Assembly (NCBI GenBank): GCA_900155495.1
Contig: FTLJ01000771.1
Location: forward strand, 1-56,502
Length of the DNA: 56,502 nucleotides
Direction of reading: 5' to 3'
Source: Porogramme epimiltina
Lineage: Eukaryota > Basidiomycota > Agaricomycetes > Polyporales > Polyporaceae
In this document: positions 9,710-19,644 of the stretch, one piece after another
Layout of the letters: every line of letters starts with the position of its first letter
Position numbering within the stretch: position 1 is the first letter of the stretch
The notes under the pieces: generated by a model
What the model saw: the letters and a program-made list of their open reading frames with translations, nothing else
What the model was told of the DNA's origin: nothing
Database searches by the model: none
Made by a program: the position numbers and the translations under genes

Positions 9710-11143
9710 CTACGCATACGGCGGCAGCTCCTCCCCCAGCCGCTGTTCCCTCCTCAACTCAGCTTGCAGCGCCTCAATCTCCCGCGCCAGCGCCCCGATC
9801 TGCGCCTCCATCCCCATCTCCTCCTCCACCAGCCCCTCTCCACGCGACGTCCGCGCGCCCGCCTCGGTCGGCGTCAATGGCGGCTTGTCCGCACCACTGC
9901 TGCCTGCCGCACCGCCGCCGCCGCCGCGGCGCCAGTCGCCGTGCTTCTCGCGCGGGTACCCATCGCCATAGTCTCGCTCGAGCTGCAGCGCGCGCAGCCG
10001 CCCCTCGAGCGTCCTGATCTGCTCCACGAGCACCGCCGCGCGGCCCGTCGAAGGCGCGGAGCCCGCCGCGCCCCACGCTGCCACGTCCACGCAGTGCCAA
10101 TCAGTAATGCCACTCTCCAGCGAGGCGCCGCCCGGGCTCGACTCACCAGGTGGTCCGTATCCAAACGCTATCTCGGCGTCGCCCGCGGGCTGTCCGTGTC
10201 CGTGTCCGTGCCCGATGAACGGATACGGCTCGACCGCCGCGCGATTGGGCGATGCGAGCTCAGGTTCTCTGCGGCGGTGGCGTCTCTTGAGGAGGACAAC
10301 AACAAGGATGGCGACGCTCCCGAGCGCGAGGAGTACTCCGCCTACGATCCACGCGACTGTTTCGTGGTGGGAGCCTGGACCCGACGGCGGAGGGTGGTGT
10401 GGGTGCTTCGTCGATGACGTCGACGGCTGAGCCGCTGCACCCGCCAATGAGCCTGAGGAAGCGGGACCGGAGGAATAATTGTTGGGGGCGGTAGAGGGCG
10501 AGACGACGGTCGTGGAGATTGGAACTGGGCTCGTCTCACCTTCGTCACCCGAGCTCTCTTCATCCGAGTCATCTCCATCCGAGTCATTGGTGGTGTATTC
10601 GGCGTAGTCAAACAGAACGAGTGAGGGCTTGTCTCCTTCGGCGCGCATTTCCATCGTGTGGTGCTTATTCTCCAAGGACGTATTAGAATACACCAAGTAG
10701 TTGTACAGGATATTGGTTGTGTTGTCCGGGTTGTGGACGAAACTACCGACGAGCTCGTCGTCGATGTGGAATGTGAGGTTCGTAAAGGTGGTCACGGTGT
10801 CCAGCACGGGATAAGGCAATTGATTTACGAGGATGTTGTACACGTAGACAGCTGTGCCTGTAAAATTGAACGCCACGTTGACTTCCAAGTTATTTGACCC
10901 GTATGTCGCGTCGTGCCAGGTGCCGTTGTGTGCGTGAGAGGCATGAACGAACAGAGAGCTAATACTGCACACAGGACACTGGTTCCCTAGTGTCCATCGT
11001 CCACCGCTTGGCGTGTATGCAGGTACAACGCGAGTGAGAGAATCCCCCTCTTCGTCATCGATAGTGCGATTGACTGCTTTGGCCTGAGTTATCTCGGCAC
11101 GGAAAGAGAGTATCACCAAGGGGAGGACAACGGAGACAAACAT
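9710..11143 (-). CDS. NRTIDD-family membrane glycoprotein (member 2)
   Basis: Open over 477 aa, convergent with mcr1 (123-bp gap). Signal peptide, then NRTIDDEEGDS, CPVC, NGTWHDATY, FNFTGTAVYVYN, NLTFHIDDE, ENKHHTMEMRAEG and LVLFDYAEYT. The acidic/Ser/Pro stalk contains DSDGDDSDEE. Membrane helix at about residues 261-285, then RRRHRRR. The tail coiled coil is LVEQIRTLEGRLRALQLE, and the last residues are EELPPYA. A likely in-frame intron of 69 nt lies at 10078-10146 (GTGAGT...GCAG, with CTGAT upstream of the acceptor). Splicing it would give about 454 aa and place a junction where sister genes also have introns. Residues and frame are clear; the intron is inference. Confidence 0.85.
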   Translation of the reverse strand: MFVSVVLPLVILSFRAEITQAKAVNRTIDDEEGDSLTRVVPAYTPSGGRWTLGNQCPVCSISSLFVHASHAHNGTWHDATYGSNNLEVNVAFNFTGTAVYVYNILVNQLPYPVLDTVTTFTNLTFHIDDELVGSFVHNPDNTTNILYNYLVYSNTSLENKHHTMEMRAEGDKPSLVLFDYAEYTTNDSDGDDSDEESSGDEGETSPVPISTTVVSPSTAPNNYSSGPASSGSLAGAAAQPSTSSTKHPHHPPPSGPGSHHETVAWIVGGVLLALGSVAILVVVLLKRRHRRREPELASPNRAAVEPYPFIGHGHGHGQPAGDAEIAFGYGPPGESSPGGASLESGITDWHCVDVAAWGAAGSAPSTGRAAVLVEQIRTLEGRLRALQLERDYGDGYPREKHGDWRRGGGGGAAGSSGADKPPLTPTEAGARTSRGEGLVEEEMGMEAQIGALAREIEALQAELRREQRLGEELPPYA

Positions 11144-11232
11144 GGTAGAGCTGGGGCACCGCGGGACACGTACAGAGAGGTTACTTTGAGTACGAGGTTC
11201 TTTTGAACGGGATATAAATGTCGTGTGCTGTG

Positions 11233-11249
11233 GTCGAACTTAAATGAGC
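11233..11249 (-). promoter_or_regulatory. Putative core promoter motif of member 2
   Basis: On the minus strand this reads GCTCATTTAAGTTCGAC, about 90 bp before ATG 11143. Near-copies precede member 5 (19381-19397) and, in variant form, member 6 (21121-21140). It looks like an AT-rich TATA-like box joined to a G(C/T)TCGA element. Inference from three genes only. Confidence 0.35.
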
Positions 11250-11452
11250 AGACGGTAACACCAATAACATCATTAGAAAGCATGATGTGGATACGCCAGT
11301 GCATTCAAAAATACATGCTTGGCTAAGGGAAGAGCCACATTCGATAGGCTAATGGCAGATCCCGAGCACATGCGCTGAAACCATCTCGATCAGTGCACAA
11401 GAGGGAATGGTTACACGAAGTTCAACTCACCCGCTAGCCCAGCCTCACTCCT

Positions 11453-12850
11453 CTAATCCACCGCCACCGTCTCACTCAAAGCTTCAACGTATGTTGGCAA
11501 CGCGCCGCCCTCCAGTCGTAGTTCTCGCATTGTCAGCTCAGAGCGCAGTCCTTCCATCTCCCGCATCAACAATCTCATCTCCGACAGCGCCATGACGGTT
11601 CCCACCCCACTGTCGACTATCGTCCCTCCTGTATCAGAGCCAGTCCACTTCCGCTCTCCCGCATCTGACAGTTCCTCACCGTATAACCTATCCATCTGAT
11701 CTCCTCGATGAGCTTCCGCAGTAGGAGGGCAATCCGCGACGTCGCGCTTCTCATCCGAGTTCATCGCGCGATGGTCGGCTCTCAGCGCGCGCATCCGAGC
11801 TTCGAGAGTCCGGATCCGGGCCACAAGTGCGTCTCTATCGTACGTTGAAGCTTCTGAGGTGGCAGCGGTGGTTCCGAAGGCAGACGCGCCATCGGGAGAC
11901 AGCGAGTTACAGGGGACAGAGGTACGAGATGCATAGTTTGGTTCGATGGCGGGGGGTTCGCGGGCCCGTAGCGCTGCGCCCCATGGTTGGTGTCGCTCAC
12001 GGGTTTCCAATGATGACGTGGAGTCTATTGTGTGATGTTCGCGGTGTTGTGCATGGCGGCGGCGGCGACGCCCTCGTATGATGCAGAACGCGAGAGCAGT
12101 GGCGGAGGCTACAGCGACAATCCCCGCTGCTGCGCCGCCTAGGGCAGCCCCAATGACATGTGGTCGCGAATTCGTCGTACTCTGGGATTGAGCTGTGCTG
12201 TTTGTTGACGCCTGGGAGGATACCGACTGAGAAGACGACGGGGTGGACGAGGGGGTAGTTGAGGTAGTCGAGGGGTCTGACTCGTCTTCCTCGACGGTAT
12301 ACTGCGCATAGTCGAACAGAATGAGGGATGAGCTTTTCCCACCCGCGCGAATCTGCATCGTATGCTGTTTGTTCTCCAGCGACGTGTTGACGTATACTGG
12401 GACGTTGTACAGGACATTCTTCGAGTCGTCAGGTGCACGCGTAAACTGACCCACGTTCACCCCGTCTATGTGGAACGACAAGTTGGTTGCTGTCGTCACG
12501 GGGCCGGATGAGGACGAGACCTGATTGACGATGACGTTGTAGATGTAAATAGCGCTACCCTCGAAGTTGAACGCGATGACCAGCTCTGACGAGGAGTTCT
12601 TGGTGAGGTACGTGGCGTCGTGCCACGTACCGTCATGTACTTGATCCACGTCGACTATTGCAGAGTTAATGTTGCAGAACGAACATTGGTCTCCTTGTAT
12701 TCACTGTGGGCTCTCTGGAATATAGGACGGCACAGCGCCGGTAACGGAATCGCCATTCTTGTCGTCGATGGTGCGATTGACAGCGGCGGAGAGACAGAGG
12801 CGAGGGTATGAAGATGCCAGTATCAGAGGTAGAGACAGAAGCAGGATCAT
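11453..12850 (-). pseudogene. NRTIDD-family member 3, single nonsense mutation
   Basis: The frame runs from ATG 12850 (signal peptide MILLLSLPLILA) to TAG at 11453-11455, 466 codons, open apart from one TGA at 12701-12703. At that position member 1 has TGG (Trp in PQWIQGDQC), so one G-to-A change explains the break. Downstream everything is conserved: NGTWHDATY-type block, IYNVIVN, NLSFHIDG, LILFDYAQYT, stalk, helix (AAGIVAVASATALAFCII), RGRRRRR, a coiled coil (ALVARIRTLEARMRALR), and C-terminal LPTYVEA. Translation from Met 12649 would lack a signal peptide. Either a recent pseudogene, a null allele, or a sequencing error. The ectodomain is nearly that of member 1, but the tail is distinct. 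Confidence 0.8.
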
Positions 12851-14340
12851 GTCGGATCGAATGACAGTACCAGCAGAGCATAAGGTCCATAGGAAGGGAT
12901 GTATAGGCGTTTACCGTGGGATCTACTTATTTCTAGCTGGGAAACAGAAGATCAGCGAAAGATGGACATATGGCTTCTTGACGTATGTGTGCCTAGGCAG
13001 CGGCCATTTCGTTAGCAACCTTCCACTCTGAGGTGCCCGCAGCTTCGACATCACCTTGATCTTTCCGCGTCCAAGTACGCCGCCGCCGCATCATACCGCG
13101 GAGGCAGCGCCCCCTATCAGTCGCATTAGTTGCTCACGTTCAACCTCATCGAAGAACGCTTCCTTCTCCTATGACAGTACCACCCACACAGCCTCCCTTG
13201 GTTGGCTCGACATCGTCATCGATACCATCTCCGAGCCCGAAATCATGGTCGTCGTGTCCACTCGTGCCCGGGTAGCCACAAATCGAGCTGTTCCTCTTTT
13301 GTAGCTTCCCTGCACCACCGTGAGCGGGCGTGATTCTGCATGGCGGGGAGGGGGGACTTGAGTACGGAAATTTCTGCACGATGGGCCACACAGCATGAAC
13401 ACGACCTCTCGATGCCTGTGCGGAATGATGCCCTAGGCTCCTAGCGTTCAATGAAAAGTGGATGCAATAGGGTAGATGCATATGAGGTGTATGGTACGCG
13501 CCCCGACTTAAGGCCTACGCCGGGCCTTCAAACACGCGGCGCCCGGGCGCTGCGGTCGCGGAAAGGTGCGTACTAGGAATTGGGGCGGGGCTGCTTCAGG
13601 TGGAGGCTTCTTGATCAAATAGCGTCCGGAGCAGGATGCATGTGCAGAACGATGATGTTGTTGCCTTTCCAACCAGGTGGTCCCACCTGCCCTCTCATGT
13701 GTAGGGCGTTCCATTCGCACTGTAATTCACGAGCTTACTCGCGGATTACCGTGTGGTGGACGGGGTACCGCAGTGCGAAGCGGGTGTTTGAGATTCGGAG
13801 GAGACACATAGTGGGCAGGGTAGAGGAGGATAGTTGGATAGATCTGCATCACGTACTGCAGTAATGTTCATAACTTCGCACACCTTGATGTTTTATGGCC
13901 CCAAGCTTGCGCCCTCCATCCTCCATACCACTGAGCTCCTTTACTCGCGTGTCGAGGTTGCCGGCGCAATCGTCGGGATCCATCATCGGAGGCTCCTTAT
14001 TTGGGTGTTTCATTTTTGATGTAGTGAAAAGGTCGAAGAGAGGGCCGCGCTCAGACAAGCTTAAGTAGCAGATCATGAAGGATTTAAATTGTGTATAGAA
14101 GGATTGTGAGGAGATCGACGTCGAAGGCAAGGAGCAACAAGCGACGAGACGCTTGGGCGCTAGTGCCACGTGGGAACCGCACCGCTGGCGCTATCTAGCC
14201 GCTATGCCGACTTTAACGTTACCCCTGTTGGAAATGCTCCCCTTACGAGACACAATACAGTGCGGGGGGATATCTACTTTAAGAACGGGTCGAGCAAGCT
14301 TTCTCTCTCTCGTAAAACCCTATTGAACATGAGGATGTTA
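12851..14340. other. Gene-poor spacer between members 3 and 4
   Basis: About 1.5 kb with no gene I can support. An 82-aa plus-strand frame (13056-13304) and a 106-aa minus-strand frame (13849-14169) match nothing I recognise. The latter begins inside AT-rich sequence and may include a short real exon, but evidence is too thin to call. Confidence 0.4.
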
Positions 14341-15711
14341 CTATGAGCGGCGGGCACCGACGCCCGCCGAAGACTCCGTTAAGCATCCCTCGTGCCGATC
14401 CGTGCTGCCAGCCCTCAGCAAGCTCTCCTGAGGCCCCGCGATCCTACCCGCTCGGCCAAGCACTTCTGTGTACGTCGGCAGCACGTCGGCGCCTCCCAAC
14501 CGCCCCTCGCGCACTGCCAACTCTGTATGCAACACTCCCATCTCCCGCACCAACTCCCTCATCTCCGACAGCATCGCAGCCGCCCTCGTCTCCTCTACTC
14601 CCGTCGCAGTCCCTGTTTCACCTAATTCAATGCCCACTGAACCCCCGGTAGAACTCGCGTGCATCTCCTTCCCGCCTGGCGAACTCGCCTCGGCACCGCT
14701 GCCAACAAGAGTTGCGGCCGCGAAAGATGAGTCCCCTTCCGCGCAGACCCTGCATCTAGTTGCGATGTGCGCTTGCCCCCTGATGTCCGGCGGAATCCGC
14801 CATCTGGACGTCTCCGCGCATTCTAACACGACAGAAGAGGCGGGTGCGGGACGTCCTGGAAAAGACGTAGGGGAGGGCAGGCAGTGGAATGAGGGGGCGA
14901 ATGTAGGGGATGCGGGTGCACCCGGGCCAAACAGCACGTCGTATGGCGGAGGGGGTGGCAAGGCTTTCTTCGAGCGGAGGCGGCGTCTGAGAGCACGGAA
15001 TGAAAGGCCACCGGCAGCTGCCAGGACGAAGAAGGTGATGGTCGTTGCTACGATGACCTCCGCGACGCTTGGTTTGGAGGATGCTGGCACCTGCATCTGG
15101 ACGGCTGTTGTAGTTGGTAAGGGGGTCGAGGGGGGAGCGGGACCTTTGTCTCCTTCTTCGTCCTCCTGGACAGTGTATTCCGCATAGTCGAACAAGATGA
15201 GTGACTCCTGCGCTCCGCCCGCGCGGATCTCCATCTCGTGTTGCATGTTCTCCAGCGACGCGTTCGCGTACACCGGGACACTGTACGAGACGTCGCTCGT
15301 ATCGTCCGCGATGTGCATATATCGCCCCACAAGCACGCCGTCGAGGTGGAAGGTGAGGTTCGTGAAGGTCGTCGTGTCTGTGACGTGGTTTACGATGATG
15401 TTGTACACGTAGACGGCGGTGCCGATGAATGTGAAGGAAATGACGGCCTCTGCCGATGAGCCCTTCGACTTGTACGTCGCATCGTGCCAGGTTGCGTCGA
15501 AGGTTCGGCTAATGTTAATCAGAGGTGTATGGATGTTGCAGCCTGAACACGAGTTTCCTTGGTTCCAGAGTCCTATTGGAGTGTACGAAGGGACGGCGAA
15601 GGTGATAGAATCCCCGTTTGTGTCGTCAATGGTGCGATTGATGGCTTTGGATCTGCCAAGTCCAACGTAGAGGAAGAGCAGGACCTGAGGTAGGACGACA
15701 AACAAGATCAT
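14341..15711 (-). CDS. NRTIDD-family membrane glycoprotein (member 4)
   Basis: Intact, 456 aa. Signal peptide MILFVVLPQVLLFLYVGLG, then NRTIDDTNGDSITF, CSGC, ATWHDATY, TAVYVYNIIVN, NLTFHLDG, SLENMQHEMEIRAGG and LILFDYAEYT. Short stalk; membrane helix at about residues 215-238, followed by RRRLRSKK. The juxtamembrane tail holds PPPPPYDVL, a PPxY-type motif additional to the usual one. The distal coiled coil reads LSEMRELVREMGVLHTELAVRE and is followed by LPTYTEV and a 30-residue extension beyond the normal end. No intron needed. A CCAAT-like GATTGG and an AT-rich box lie about 160-190 bp upstream on the gene's strand (15855-15890). Confidence 0.85.
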   Translation of the reverse strand: MILFVVLPQVLLFLYVGLGRSKAINRTIDDTNGDSITFAVPSYTPIGLWNQGNSCSGCNIHTPLINISRTFDATWHDATYKSKGSSAEAVISFTFIGTAVYVYNIIVNHVTDTTTFTNLTFHLDGVLVGRYMHIADDTSDVSYSVPVYANASLENMQHEMEIRAGGAQESLILFDYAEYTVQEDEEGDKGPAPPSTPLPTTTAVQMQVPASSKPSVAEVIVATTITFFVLAAAGGLSFRALRRRLRSKKALPPPPPYDVLFGPGAPASPTFAPSFHCLPSPTSFPGRPAPASSVVLECAETSRWRIPPDIRGQAHIATRCRVCAEGDSSFAAATLVGSGAEASSPGGKEMHASSTGGSVGIELGETGTATGVEETRAAAMLSEMRELVREMGVLHTELAVREGRLGGADVLPTYTEVLGRAGRIAGPQESLLRAGSTDRHEGCLTESSAGVGARRS

Positions 15712-18040
15712 TCTAGGCTGAGGGGAACACAGTCAACTCCATCGCTACATGGAGCCGATTATTAACAAGCGGCGGGATTGGACGTAGAAGAAACTCACCC
15801 CATAAGCCCGAGAAGATTTCGGGGGTAATATGCAGATGTGCGACATGTAGATCGGACACAATGCCATATAAGGTGTATCCAATCGCCCACTCCCGACCTC
15901 AACAGCCCATAATCTTGAATTTGTCTCAGTTGATATACAAACTTGGGGGCATACGGGAACACGCACCACGCGTACTCCCTTTCTCTCGGCGCAACTGCGA
16001 TGCCACAGCCAATGATGCGCCAAGCGATGCGCATATGCACGCTGGCAGCACATCGCGGCCATCGGCGCGCACGCGGACCAATGCGGAGGAAAACGATATA
16101 AGATGATCTTCTGCCCACGCATAAGGTTTTCCATCTTCTTGTCAAGTATGAGAGTCAGGAGGACCGCTCGAAGTCCCTAGCGACTACAGGAACTCACCAC
16201 GAACACTTCGCTTCCATCCAGCGCCCCCAAAGTACGGATGGACCTAAAGCATCTCTATTTCGGGCTCGCATAGTTATGCAGGAGGCAGGTCTGGGGATGA
16301 TAATAGGTGAGGCGAGTTCCAGTATTCGCCATGGCGGACGCCACACGTACCTGGTGGGGTCCTGATGATCTCGAAGTGTTGTCCTACCGTGGAGGATGCG
16401 CCGCCAACATCCTGGACAAATGCATCCGAATAAGTCCGTGTATGCCATATATACTGCTGCGCTCACTGACCATGGCACTCACCACTTCGTTGCCACTTGA
16501 CAGCGTCTTCGCTGATCTAGCATGGCCGTCAAGACGGTCGCCCAAACTCGGAATCAAGGGGAGTAACTCACAGCAACCGCTTCACTCGAGTCCCTGCAGG
16601 CCCAGTGACCGGCCGTAATAGGCACGCGCAAGGCACGGCGCGGCGGAAGGACCAAGACGAGAGCACCGTCCTATGGTGACGGCAGCTGCGGTCGACGACG
16701 CTAGCGTTCTTGTAGTCACGGCAAACCGCGCCGTGCGCGCGTCATTTCCTCACGCAGAGTCCTATTGTAGATGCTGTTTCCGGGCTGTCGCAATTGACGG
16801 TCGAAGGTACGAGTGCAGAGTCCTAAAAGAGTACACCAATCAGTATCGTTATGTTGGTTGAAAGCACCGTGAGGAAGGTAATGTCGCAGTGCCCGCTCGC
16901 GCCGATATCCTGCAGTGGGTACGGAGAACCTTGCGGTCAAGACTAAGGATAATCCTGGTGCACTGCTGTACTAGGGAGGGAGAAGAACGGAGTGCCTAGG
17001 ATGCACTGACGGCTGTCTACGGCATTCCAGAGTGGGGCGTGAAGATTCTTCTCAACACATACAAAGCGCGTGGTTCAACACTATGTTGTAGTGAGAGAGG
17101 GGTAGGACGTGGCTCTTTCTCAGAAGCGAGGACGGCGGAGCGGGGGTGGGCTGGTCGTGCAGGAGAAAGAAGGGGGCGAAAATAGGATAGAGAACTCACT
17201 TCCAGACTTCCTATACCCCAACAGGCCTTCACATACTGCTTTTGAAGAAGCACTCCAACAGCCCGTCCTGTTGAATCCAGCAGACCGGGGTCCAAGATCT
17301 GCGTAGGGTGCTTGTACGTGGAGGGAGAGAGCGGGGCAATTGAGACGGTGAGGCGGAGGAAAGGAGGGAGGGCGAGGTCGACCTGAGCTGTGGGTGATGG
17401 GGGTCTTGGAAAAGAGGCACGCTGCTGCTTTCCAGAAGGACTCCAGGGCCTGACGCGACAAGAGTAGACGGTGAGCAAGAGTGCAAGGCAAACGCGACTT
17501 GCGCTGTGACGCACGGCTTGCCCATCATCATGGCATTCTTGCTGAGGGGGCTTGAGGGCCGCGCACGTTGTCGGAAGCCTGCGCACTGTCCCAATTTGAG
17601 GTCCGATAGAGCTGTTGGCGCGACGGCGCTGGGCGAGCAGTCGACTGTCGGGGACTTCGAAGTTAGGCAGGAGAGCGCGGGGCCGTGGCCTCCATGACTC
17701 CGGTAAACTCGAACAACCGAGGCGCGTAGGGAACGCGTGCCTTATTCAAGTTGAACGTTGTCAAGAATCGAGATATTGGGTCTGTACATGAGTTCAGAGC
17801 TGATCGGAGCCCCAGGAAGGGCACACTGAGGCAGTGGGAGGGGGAAGGCGAGACGGGTCGTCTGTATCGCGCGCTAACAGCCCAAGTCCGATAAATGCGG
17901 GCCGCAGCCGCTGGTGGTGATCAAGTGCACGTGGCTGCCAGCTCTACGTATACGATGCAGCTGCGCTATTATTCCTTACTTACTATTTCTCGTCCAAGAA
18001 TGCATAAAACCGCGTCGAACTACAATTATCTACTCATCTC
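15712..18040. other. Long spacer, no supported gene
   Basis: About 2.3 kb upstream of member 4. Open frames exist on the plus strand (16307-16618) and minus strand (17017-17586, 17229-17594), but none shows a domain, consistent splicing or family similarity. The minus-strand 17017-17586 frame is the longest at 189 aa. It contains a donor-like GTGAGT near 17195, so a spliced hypothetical gene cannot be excluded. No transposon termini or repeats seen. Confidence 0.4.
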
Positions 18041-19296
18041 TCATTGGAGACGCTCCCTATACGATGGAGGAAGCGCCGCCTCCACAAGTCTACGTTCCCT
18101 CACTACCTCGGCCTGGAGCACTTCAAACTCCTTCCTCAACGTAACAATTTCTTCTTCCACCCTTGTCTCCTCCGCTAATCCATCCTTTTTCATGTTGTGT
18201 TCATCAGATGCAGCGTTACGCAGACTCAAAATCACCGGCAGTCCATCGTTTTCTGTGTCCTTTTCACGCGGATACCCAGAGCCGTACTCTTCAAGCTGCA
18301 ATTGCTCGAGCTGGAGTGACCGCGACCGTCCTTCAGCACACTGGATTCTCCTTGTAGAAGTTCCAGTATGTTCTTCCCCCTCTTCTTGAGTACCTGTAAC
18401 ACCATTTTAGTCTCATGTTACGAATAGCTTTAACCTCGGATATGTCACCTACCCGCCGGACTCGTCCTGTCAACGACAAACCTGTGCGTCCAAACAGCGC
18501 CGTCGGATGGCGCGGGTCTCCTCCTCGTTCGTCTTCTGCGTGCAACCACGAAGACCACGACGACCACAGTCCCAAAGGCGAACAGGCTGCCCCCAATGAT
18601 CCACACGACCATCCCTGTGCCCTGGAACGTACTGGGCACGTTTCCGGACGGCGTCGCTGAGATCTCCTGGCCAGAATCGTAGTATGGAGGTAAGTAGAAG
18701 GTGTATGCAGAGCACGGCACAGGCATACTTACGTCGTTTTCCTCTGTAGTATATTTCGCATAGTCGAACAACACAAGCGACGCGTCCGTCCCTCCCGCGC
18801 GTATCTCCATCTGGTGCATTGCGTTCTCCAGTGATGTGTTCACATACACTGGGAAGCGGTACCAGATTTCATTCGTATCCTCCGGGGCGTGTGTAAAGCT
18901 CCCGACGTTCTCTCCATCGATATGGAATGAAAGGTTTGTAAGAGTTATCGTATGCGGTTCCGGTGGCCTATTGACGATGGTATTGTACACGTAGATCGCT
19001 ATCCCCGTGAAGTTGAACACGATGGATGCCTCGGAACCTGACGCGTTTCTAGGAAACCATGTCAAGTCGTGCCATGTCCTATGGAATGCCCTGTCGATGT
19101 CGACGAATGTGGCATTGATCGCGCATATCGTGCATTCGTCACCTCGGTTCCAGGAACCGTTTGGGATGTATGTGGGTACTTGGTGAGTGGCGGAATCGCC
19201 GTCTTCGTCATCGATGGTATGATTGACTGTCTTCAACGCTCCTCGCGTCTTATGCAGGGAAATTAGAAGTGGGAGCAGAACAATGAGGATGTGCAT
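18041..19296 (-). CDS. NRTIDD-family membrane glycoprotein (member 5), spliced tail
   Basis: Two main exons, 19296-18453 and 18393-18041, joined across a 59-nt intron (GTAGGT...TTACAG, phase 1), giving 398 codons. The signature is NHTIDDEDGDS, keeping the N-x-T sequon. Further landmarks: CTIC, RTWHDLTW, AIYVYNTIVN, NLSFHIDG, SLENAMHQMEIRAGG and LVLFDYAKYT. Membrane helix at about residues 225-249, followed by RRRRTRRR. Exon 2 carries LQLEEYGSGYPREK, which matches member 2, then a coiled coil (VEEEIVTLRKEFEVLQAEV) and the end LPPSYRERLQ. A second candidate intron at 18667-18732 (66 nt, GTAAGT...GGCCAG) lies in frame within the stalk. If spliced the protein shortens by 22 residues. Confidence 0.82.
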
Positions 19297-19380
19297 CCTT
19301 GACGGGCGGCTGCTGGAGAGTGAGCAGCCTGACTTTCCTGTTCAAACACGTATTTGACCACTAGATACGAGCACAGGATG

Positions 19381-19397
19381 TTCGAGCTTAAATAAGG
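19381..19397 (-). promoter_or_regulatory. Putative core promoter motif of member 5
   Basis: Minus strand reads CCTTATTTAAGCTCGAA, about 90 bp before ATG 19296. It shares TTTAAG(C/T)TCGA with the site before member 2 at the same distance from the start codon. Confidence 0.35.
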
Positions 19398-19644
19398 TCA
19401 AAGTACATCTATAGCATAGCTCACAACTGTTGAACACAGAGATTGTGGACAAGAAGTAGGGTATGCGCTGAAGTGAGGTGAGCCACCCGCCCCCCGCACG
19501 TGAAGCAGTGACAACGAACTTGTTCCCGACCTCTCCCGCGCTCATATCGCAACCTTCCCGCTTATTATACCAACAAGCCCCTGTCTATGTAGCCGCCTCC
19601 TCTCCGTTCGCAGTAGCTGTGCCTCGGTACATGTGGGCAACTGC

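Noticed and set aside
9764..10417. 217-aa plus-strand open frame
   Set aside because: Antisense shadow of member 2; Arg-rich low-complexity, no domain.
12701..12703. A-to-I RNA editing restoring Trp from TGA in member 3
   Set aside because: Known genome-wide stop-editing in fungi is described in ascomycete sexual stages and prefers TAG; no evidence here, so an ordinary nonsense mutation is simpler.
14468..15187. 239-aa plus-strand open frame
   Set aside because: Antisense to member 4, whose minus-strand frame carries the whole family signature.
17017..17586. 189-aa minus-strand open frame
   Set aside because: Possible spliced hypothetical, but competing frames of similar length overlap and none has a motif; not listed as a gene.
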